DNA from: Atopobiaceae bacterium
GTDB lineage: Bacteria; Actinomycetota; Coriobacteriia; Coriobacteriales; Atopobiaceae
Length of the DNA: 8,181 bases
Assembly: GCA_017510875.1 (NCBI GenBank)
Contig: JAFWLX010000199.1
Location: 1-8,181, forward strand
Direction: 5' to 3'
Each line of letters opens with the position of its first letter. The stretch's first letter is position 1. The translations under genes and the position numbers were made by a program. Below are positions 1-4,741 of this stretch, piece after piece. Below the pieces are notes generated by a model that was not told where the DNA came from, made no database searches, and worked only from the letters and a program-made list of their open reading frames with translations.

Positions 1-310
1 CAACCAGACGCTCGTTCTCGGCCTTAAGGTCAGAGAGTCGACCTTGATCGGTGGTGAGGTTGACAAATATGTTGCCTAGGCCTTGGAACGGCGCCGTCAT
101 GGCTCCGCCCACCCACCTGATGGGCGTAGTGATGGTCATCCATGCACCACGCATAGTGGTGAACACTCCCCCAGAGTCACCCTCACGCGCGCTTGCGGTA
201 AACATGACCAGTGACAGTATCACAAGGATTATGCAGGTCCTCAGGCCCCCATCGGCGTCCGTACGCTTGAAGCGCACGGACTGAGGGGTAGCGTTCCCCT
301 TTCCGGGCAT
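1..310 (-). CDS. mreC: Cell shape-determining protein MreC, N-terminal part (cut by window start)
   Basis: MreC is a membrane-anchored extracytoplasmic scaffold of the elongation machinery. It links cytoplasmic MreB filaments to MreD, RodA and the class B penicillin-binding protein. Translating the minus strand from the ATG at 310-308 gives 103 open codons up to the window edge. It shows a short basic, cytoplasmic N-terminus (residues 1-24), one hydrophobic segment at about 24-40 (CIILVILSLVMF), a stretch with PIRWVGGAM near 63-71, and the start of a coiled coil (LSDLKAENERLV, 92-103). This order is the standard MreC N-terminus; the C-terminal beta domains lie outside the window. The start is supported by a CGGAG ribosome binding site at about 318-322 and by its position 15 nt after the mreB stop, which implies co-transcription and possibly coupling. 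Seen: membrane segment, coiled coil, synteny. Known: the mreB-mreC order. The identity is highly likely although the diagnostic core is missing. Confidence 0.93.
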   Translation of the reverse strand, partial: MPGKGNATPQSVRFKRTDADGGLRTCIILVILSLVMFTASAREGDSGGVFTTMRGAWMTITTPIRWVGGAMTAPFQGLGNIFVNLTTDQGRLSDLKAENERLV

Positions 311-325
311 GGCTCGACTCCGCTG

Positions 326-1372
326 TTACTGTGCAGAGCTCTGCACAAAGCCGCCCGACAAGGCGTTTGCCTCAAGGACCTTGGCACAGCCGTTTACCAC
401 GTTCTCAAGGGCCGTGGGGCTTACGTTGACCGGTACGCCCGTCTCGTCACGCAGACGCTGATCAAGGCCGCGCAGAAGGCCGCCGCCACCCGTAAGGAGC
501 ACACCGTAGTACATAAGGTCGCTGGCCAGGTCGGGAGGCGTGACGTCAAGGGCGTCCTTGACGGCCTTGGTCACCTCGTCAAGGGGCTTGTCGAGGGCGC
601 GACGAATCTCCTCGCTCTCGATGCGCACGCTCTTTGGCAGGCCGCTCATCACGTCACGGCCGTTGACCTCAACGTCAAGCTCCTCTACCAGAGGCGCTGC
701 AGAGCCCACCTTGATCTTGATGTCCTCGGCCGTGCGCTCGCCAATAGAGAGGTTGTACGCGTCACGGACGTGCTGCAAGATGGTCTGGTCAAACTCGTCG
801 CCTGCCGTCCTGATGGACTGCGAGACCACGATGCCACCCATCGAGATGACGGCCACCTCGGTGGTTCCGCCACCAATGTCTACGACCATCGAACCCGTTG
901 GGTCCTCGATGGGCAGGTCGGCGCCAATGGCGGCCGCCATGGGCTCCTCGATGAGGTATGCCTGGCGGGCGCCCGCCTGAATGGTTGCCTCAAATACGGC
1001 ACGCTTCTCAACCGAGGTGACGCCCGACGGCACGCATACCACCACGCGCGGCCTAGGCGACCACGGGTAGCGGTTTGCGCCACGCGCCTTTTCGATAAAG
1101 TAGCGCAGCATGACCTCGGTAACGTCAAAGTCTGCGATGACTCCGTCCTTGAGGGGACGCTCGGCGATGATCGAGCCGGGAGTGCGGCCAATCATGCGCT
1201 TTGCGTCAGCTCCAACTGCAAGAACGCGGTCCTCGTTTCTGTCTATTGCAACAACGGAAGGCTCGTTGAGCACGATGCCCTGCCCACGGCGCGCGACCAA
1301 CGTATTGGCCGTTCCGAGGTCGATGGCAAGGTCCCCATCGTATTCCCCAAAGAATGCGTCAAAAAGCGACAT
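326..1372 (-). CDS. mreB: Rod shape-determining protein MreB (actin homologue)
   Basis: MreB is a bacterial actin that forms short membrane-bound ATP filaments on the cytoplasmic face and guides lateral peptidoglycan synthesis. The protein is 348 residues, normal for the family. The actin-fold nucleotide motifs are all visible: phosphate 1 DLGTANT (18-24), the catalytic-glutamate region IEEPMAAAIGA (141-151), phosphate 2 DIGGGTTEVAV (165-175) and the adenosine loop LLTGGGGLLRG (292-302). TPGSIIAERPLKDGVIADFDVTE (64-86) is also typical. The N-terminus (MSLFDAFFGEY) may be a membrane-touching amphipathic segment. The C-terminal region reads SPTALENVVNGCAKVLE where many MreBs have a DPLTxVAxG-like stretch, a modest divergence. 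The ATG at 1372 follows AGGAGA (1382-1387) with about 9 nt spacing. The gene lies 61 nt after the TPR gene stop and 15 nt before mreC, so it probably belongs to one operon with both. The paralogue Mbl is the only serious alternative name; linkage to mreC favours MreB. Confidence 0.96.
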   Translation of the reverse strand: MSLFDAFFGEYDGDLAIDLGTANTLVARRGQGIVLNEPSVVAIDRNEDRVLAVGADAKRMIGRTPGSIIAERPLKDGVIADFDVTEVMLRYFIEKARGANRYPWSPRPRVVVCVPSGVTSVEKRAVFEATIQAGARQAYLIEEPMAAAIGADLPIEDPTGSMVVDIGGGTTEVAVISMGGIVVSQSIRTAGDEFDQTILQHVRDAYNLSIGERTAEDIKIKVGSAAPLVEELDVEVNGRDVMSGLPKSVRIESEEIRRALDKPLDEVTKAVKDALDVTPPDLASDLMYYGVLLTGGGGLLRGLDQRLRDETGVPVNVSPTALENVVNGCAKVLEANALSGGFVQSSAQ

Positions 1373-1433
1373 AGCTTCCTATCTCCTGCATTAGTGTGCG
1401 GTCGTGTGACAGGACTGGTGGATGGATGATACG

Positions 1434-2867
1434 TTACGCGCCCTCGGGAGCGGCCTCGCCCTCGGGGACGACAACCTCTGTGGTTTCAGGCGCTGCCTCT
1501 GTGACGGCTGCCTCTCCCTCAGCTGGAGCAGCCTGCTGCTCGGCCGGAAGACCCGTGCTGATGGTGGGTTGACCTCCCTCAAGCGCGGGATACTCAACCG
1601 TCACGCCGCTTACCTTCCAACCAAGGCCCGAGCGAACAAGCGAGATGCGATAGCTCTGCTCGCCGCCAGCCGAAAGCGTGGCCGTAGCCAAGGCCGAGGA
1701 CTCGGTCATGCTGCGATCAACACCCTCTACCGTGACACCCGTGGCTCCGCTGGGAAGAACTGCCTCGATGGACATCTTGTCTTCATCGCTTAGGTTCTTG
1801 GCCAGAAGGCCAGAGATGTCACCGCCATTGGCCTTGGTGGTAAAGAGGTCTTCTACCACGCTCTCTTGAAGCGGCCAGCCATAGCCGCAGTAATAGGCGT
1901 AGGAAAGGCCTCCGCCAATAAGGATCAGGAACAGCAGGAAGATAAGCAGTCCACGAAGGCCCGAATGGCTACGGTGCTTGCGCCTGATGGAGCGGTTGTC
2001 CATCTCAAGCTGCACCATCTCCTGCTCGGTTATGTCAAAGAAGCCGGTGTCCTCGGGAGACGGAATGAACTCGCCCGACTTACCCAGAGGGTCAAGCGGA
2101 TCGTTGCCCGAACCGTATCCTGAGGCTGCTGCCAAAAATGCGTCGGTAGAGCCAGAGGCCCCGGTGGACTGGCTGCTCACGGCTGCCTTTGCCACCTCGA
2201 GCGCCGCGGCGGCCTCGTCGGAGAGCTTGTGGTTTCCGCTGTCCGTTGCATGGCCAAAAGAGTCGATTGCCTCGCTCCAGCGGTTGGCAGCGGCATAGGC
2301 CAAGCCAAGGTCCTCGTATATGGCGTCCTGGCTCTCGAGCGGCGTGGAGAAGTCGAGCGCGGTGCGGTAGGCCTCAACGGCGTCCACAGCACGGCCCATC
2401 TTCATGAAGCAGCCGCCCAGACTACGCAGCGCGCCAGAAGGATCGGGATTGGTCTCGTCGATGGCGGCGTTACGGTAGGCAACGCCCGCCTCACGGAAGT
2501 CGCCAATCTCGGAGTAGGCATTACCCAAGGCAATGTAGGCCTTGTAGGGCGTAGAGTACCCGCTGTCCTTGGTTGCCATGACCAGCGATGCCACGGCCTC
2601 CTGAGGCTTGCCGGCCGCCAGCAGGGCACGTCCGCGATTTGACGCCAAAGCACCGGCATGACCATAGCTGGCATCCTGTAGCGCGTCACCGTAGGCAATG
2701 GCCGCCTGGTCGTAGTTGCCAAGCTTCATGAGGCAATTGCCCAGAAGATGGTCGATTCTACCCGAGACCTCGCCCGGTTGCTTTGCCTGCTCAAGCCATC
2801 TTACGGCAGAAACGTAGTCACCCTGACGATAGGCGTCCCTGCCCGCATCAAAAGCCTGCTGATTCAC
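1434..2867 (-). CDS. TPR-repeat single-pass membrane protein upstream of mreB
   Basis: This 477-residue protein has no recognised name. Residues 6-213 hold about six tetratricopeptide repeats, for example RIDHLLGNCLMKLGNYDQAAIAYGDAL split across 37-63, YKAYIALGNAYSEIGDF near 108-124, and DAIYEDLGLAYAAANRW near 181-197. TPR arrays are protein-binding scaffolds. A flexible Ser/Gly/Pro linker (231-275) follows, then a basic juxtamembrane stretch (RSIRRKHRSH, 292-301), one membrane span (304-326), and an extracytoplasmic domain (about 330-428) with an NTF2/DUF4878-like flavour: a helix, then beta strands ending in SLVRSGLGWKVSGVTVEY. The tail (443-477) is low-complexity Ala/Glu/Pro. By the positive-inside rule the TPRs should be cytoplasmic. 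There is no signal peptide. The start is GTG at 2867, preceded by GAGG with 7 nt spacing. The gene sits 50 nt after the cyclophilin gene and 61 nt before mreB, which suggests an envelope or cell-elongation role, but that is inference from position and topology. Confidence 0.88.
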   Translation of the reverse strand: MNQQAFDAGRDAYRQGDYVSAVRWLEQAKQPGEVSGRIDHLLGNCLMKLGNYDQAAIAYGDALQDASYGHAGALASNRGRALLAAGKPQEAVASLVMATKDSGYSTPYKAYIALGNAYSEIGDFREAGVAYRNAAIDETNPDPSGALRSLGGCFMKMGRAVDAVEAYRTALDFSTPLESQDAIYEDLGLAYAAANRWSEAIDSFGHATDSGNHKLSDEAAAALEVAKAAVSSQSTGASGSTDAFLAAASGYGSGNDPLDPLGKSGEFIPSPEDTGFFDITEQEMVQLEMDNRSIRRKHRSHSGLRGLLIFLLFLILIGGGLSYAYYCGYGWPLQESVVEDLFTTKANGGDISGLLAKNLSDEDKMSIEAVLPSGATGVTVEGVDRSMTESSALATATLSAGGEQSYRISLVRSGLGWKVSGVTVEYPALEGGQPTISTGLPAEQQAAPAEGEAAVTEAAPETTEVVVPEGEAAPEGA

Positions 2868-2917
2868 TGATGCACCTCGTTTCGTGTCCTGTGCGTTCTC
2901 TCGAGGTTGTACGTACG

Positions 2918-3466
2918 CTACTTGGCCTCGTGCTCGATGCGAACCGAGTTTATGACGTCGCCAGCGCGAAGCGCCGAGATGACGTCCATGCCCTCTACCG
3001 TGGTGCCAAACACGGTATAGCCAGAGTCAAGGCCATGCTGGGGGCCAAGACAGAAGTAGAACTGCGACCCCGCGGAGTCTGGGTTCTGCGAGCGTGCCAT
3101 GGCCAGAGCGCCGTCAACATGGCTGTTGTTGGGATTGGTGGTGTACTCCTGACGAATGCGATACCCAGGGCCACCGGTTCCCGGCATGCCAAAGCTGCCC
3201 ATCTCGCCCGCCGCGACCTGCTCGGGAGTCATGTCGCGCGTGTTGGGGCATCCGCCCTGAATCACGAATCCGGGCACATAGCGATGAAACTTGAGCCCGT
3301 CGTAGAAGCCCTTGCAGGCAAGCTCGCAGAAGTTTGCCACATGAATGGGAGCCCCCTTGCCATCAAGGCGCACGCGAATCGTACCCTTGCTGGTGTCGAG
3401 AACCGCAATCTCATCGCCTTCGACATGATAGGCGGGGGTGTACAGCATGTCAGGAAGAAAGCCCAT
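2918..3466 (-). CDS. Cyclophilin-type peptidyl-prolyl cis-trans isomerase, cytoplasmic
   Basis: The enzyme catalyses cis-trans isomerisation of Xaa-Pro bonds during protein folding. With the start used here it has 182 residues and no signal peptide, so it should act in the cytoplasm. The cyclophilin core is clear: FHRYVPGFVIQGG (60-72), including the catalytic Arg62 (CypA Arg55), GTGGPGYRI (96-104), NSHVDGALAMARS (114-126), SAGSQFYFCLG (131-141) and LDSGYTVFG (146-154). The CypA Trp121 position is Gly145, so strong cyclosporin binding is unlikely (inference). An extra loop of roughly 20 residues (74-95, PNTRDMTPEQVAAGEMGSFG) lies between the active-site strand and the GTGGPGY motif. I chose ATG 3466 because GGAGAGGGG (3472-3480) precedes it by a few bases. 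A longer frame beginning at 3541 lacks a ribosome binding site and starts almost at the predicted transcription start. The gene is the first of the left-hand unit; the stop is 50 nt before the TPR gene. Confidence 0.95.
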   Translation of the reverse strand: MGFLPDMLYTPAYHVEGDEIAVLDTSKGTIRVRLDGKGAPIHVANFCELACKGFYDGLKFHRYVPGFVIQGGCPNTRDMTPEQVAAGEMGSFGMPGTGGPGYRIRQEYTTNPNNSHVDGALAMARSQNPDSAGSQFYFCLGPQHGLDSGYTVFGTTVEGMDVISALRAGDVINSVRIEHEAK

Positions 3467-3524
3467 CGAAGCCCCTCTCCATCCTCGCGCACGGCGAGTG
3501 ATAAAAGGCACGGCGTTACCCGTA

Positions 3525-3534
3525 CCGTTAACGG
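3525..3534. repeat. 10-bp perfect palindrome in the cyclophilin leader
   Basis: CCGTTAACGG is a perfect dyad about 10 to 20 nt downstream of the predicted transcription start and about 60 nt before the cyclophilin start codon. Its position would suit a repressor site, but it is short enough to occur by chance and no matching second copy was seen nearby. Confidence 0.25.
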
Positions 3535-3550
3535 CATACATACGCAGACC

Positions 3551-3559
3551 ATTCTAGCA
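3551..3559 (-). promoter_or_regulatory. Extended -10 promoter for the cyclophilin-TPR-mreBC unit
   Basis: Reading the minus strand, 3559-3551 is TGCTAGAAT: a TG-N extension followed by TAGAAT, five of six matches to the sigma-70/SigA -10 hexamer. No good -35 box is found at 16-18 bp spacing; the region around 3573-3579 reads ATGTGAA. Extended -10 promoters commonly tolerate a weak -35. Transcription would begin near 3544 and give a leader of about 78 nt before the ATG at 3466. Its place between the hairpin at 3632-3673 and the cyclophilin gene is where a new transcription unit would be expected. Confidence 0.55.
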
Positions 3560-3625
3560 GCAGCGCCTATGGTTCACATATTCGGCAGACGTAATTGGGT
3601 GAGCGGACAGAGAAAGTGTTGGTTT

Positions 3626-3679
3626 TCACGACCCGCCGTTGGCGGAGACCCTCGGGGCTCCGCCAACGGCGGGCCGTGA
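3626..3679 (-). terminator. Very stable hairpin, probable U-poor terminator of the zinc-ribbon/acnA unit
   Basis: Positions 3632-3647 and 3658-3673 form a perfect 16-bp GC-rich inverted repeat (arm CCCGCCGTTGGCGGAG on the plus strand). The 10-nt loop can itself pair CCC with GGG around TCG. After one mismatch the outer sequences TCACG (3626-3630) and CGTGA (3675-3679) pair as well, giving 21 pairs in the main stem. It begins 18 nt after the zinc-ribbon gene stop. Neither strand has a proper U-tract after the stem; the minus strand continues GTGAAAACC beyond the arm. U-poor hairpin terminators are reported in high-GC bacteria, so terminator is the best reading. A transcript-stabilising 3' hairpin is the alternative. 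Confidence 0.65.
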
Positions 3680-3696
3680 TAGCAACGGATGGGTTG

Positions 3697-4731
3697 TTAC
3701 TCTGACGCTGGCTCCTCGGGGCTCTCCTTATGCTGGGGACGCCAGGGTTCCCAGTTCTGGTCAAAGAGAACCTTGTAGCCGTTCTGGCCGTCCTCTTGGC
3801 GATCAACCATATAGAGCTCTTGGATGCGAGGCTGATCGGCCACGGGATCTGCGGAGGCCACGTCTTCTTTCCAGGCGGCGGCAAGAGCGTCCACGCGGTT
3901 TCTCACCCAATTTGCAAGCGTGGTTACATGCTCAAGGTCCTCGGCGTAGAGACCTGACGTCACATCCAGCTGCGAGAGGTCCTCGATAAGGTTGCTTAGA
4001 TCGATTGCCAGCGCATCGGTCTCGCGTTTGCCACGCTTTCGCTCGTCAATGTTGTCGGTGTAGGCAACGGTGTTAAAGAGCGCCTCGCACTCGTCGCATC
4101 GCAGAGAGTAGCGCAGCAGTTTGTCGTGTGCCTCTGAGAGCTCTGCATACGTGGCATCGTCGCCAGTCACGACCTCATACGTCCTGCCGTTCGAGTCCTG
4201 ACCAGACAGCGAGTCAACCGTCCCGGGGAAACCCGCCATCGAGGTGTCGGCCTCGGTTGTTGCGCTGATCGAATAGTCTGTGACCTTCCAGGGGTGCGTG
4301 ATGGCAAGGGTGATTCCGCAGACCACAATGACCGAGGATATGGCGGCGAGCACAAAGGCGCCGGTACGCGGCACGCCCTCCTTGGCAACCACCTTGCTCT
4401 CGGACTCGTCCTCGGGCGGTATGGCGCTCTCGATGCGCGGAATGGCGCGCGTGTCATCACTCTCGTTTGAGATGCTCTGCTGGTCTTCTGCCTCAAGCGC
4501 CTGATGGTCACGCGCCGCCCCAACCTTTTTGGCGGGAACGCCCCACTCCTTGTCAAGCGGCATGCCACAGTGGGGGCAGACCTCGTCATTGAGGGCTGCC
4601 CCTGCACCGCAGCTAGGGCACCATCTGCCCTGAAGCGCTGGCATGGGCACTGTCATGCCAATGTTGGCATGACAGGCGGGGCAGCGCATCAAGCCGTCTG
4701 GGATGTGCGTCCCGCACGTGGGGCAGATCAC
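3697..4731 (-). CDS. Double zinc-ribbon single-pass membrane protein, unknown function
   Basis: This 344-residue protein has no recognised family name. Two zinc ribbons lie at its N-terminus: C3xxC6 with C17xxC20, and C38xxC41 with C52xxC55. An acidic, Ser/Glu-rich linker (about 76-112) follows, then one hydrophobic segment at about 124-144 (FVLAAISSVIVVCGITLAI). The remaining 200 residues, predicted extracytoplasmic, are mostly helical and charged and contain a further lone pair C212xxC215. Zinc ribbons joined to a membrane segment are common in sensor- or scaffold-like proteins of Gram-positive bacteria; no catalytic motif is visible. The GTG start at 4731 has GGGAGGA (4735-4741) as its ribosome binding site. 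That site overlaps the acnA stop codon, and the gap between genes is only 9 nt, so translation is probably coupled to acnA. A strong hairpin follows the stop. Codons 18-27 contain a 26-nt palindrome, listed separately. Confidence 0.88.
   Translation of the reverse strand: MICPTCGTHIPDGLMRCPACHANIGMTVPMPALQGRWCPSCGAGAALNDEVCPHCGMPLDKEWGVPAKKVGAARDHQALEAEDQQSISNESDDTRAIPRIESAIPPEDESESKVVAKEGVPRTGAFVLAAISSVIVVCGITLAITHPWKVTDYSISATTEADTSMAGFPGTVDSLSGQDSNGRTYEVVTGDDATYAELSEAHDKLLRYSLRCDECEALFNTVAYTDNIDERKRGKRETDALAIDLSNLIEDLSQLDVTSGLYAEDLEHVTTLANWVRNRVDALAAAWKEDVASADPVADQPRIQELYMVDRQEDGQNGYKVLFDQNWEPWRPQHKESPEEPASE
4650..4675. repeat. 26-nt near-perfect palindrome inside the zinc-ribbon gene
   Basis: Two 12-bp arms, CTGTCATGCCAA and TTGGCATGACAG, flank a 2-nt centre. 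On the coding strand it lies 57-82 nt into the zinc-ribbon gene and encodes the end of the first ribbon and the residues after it (HANIGMTV). As RNA it would fold into an 11-bp stem with a 4-nt loop; as DNA it has the size and symmetry of a dimeric regulator's operator. The flanking bases do not pair, so the boundary is sharp. Confidence 0.8.
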
Positions 4732-4734
4732 GGG

Positions 4735-4741
4735 TCCTCCC
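4735..4741 (-). promoter_or_regulatory. Ribosome binding site overlapping the acnA stop codon
   Basis: The minus strand reads TAGGGAGGACCC and then the GTG start. The last base of the acnA TAG stop is the first G of the GGGAGGA Shine-Dalgarno sequence. Ribosomes ending acnA would sit on this site, which decides the GTG start of the zinc-ribbon gene and suggests translational coupling. Confidence 0.8.

Noticed and set aside
51..284. A small 77-codon plus-strand frame at the left end
   Set aside because: It is a shadow of the mreC N-terminus, which has a membrane segment, a coiled coil, a ribosome binding site and the correct neighbour.
1373..1433. Possible separate promoter before mreB
   Set aside because: The 61-nt gap contains no convincing -35/-10 pair, only a good ribosome binding site, so co-transcription with the TPR gene is the simpler reading.
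2909..2916. 8-bp palindrome GTACGTAC near the cyclophilin stop
   Set aside because: It is too short to be significant, has no flanking symmetry and makes no useful terminator.
2783..3679. A 298-codon open frame on the plus strand
   Set aside because: It lies antisense to the cyclophilin and TPR genes and runs across the hairpin. Its translation has no recognisable domain and looks like GC-rich antisense reading, while the minus strand holds clear family motifs.
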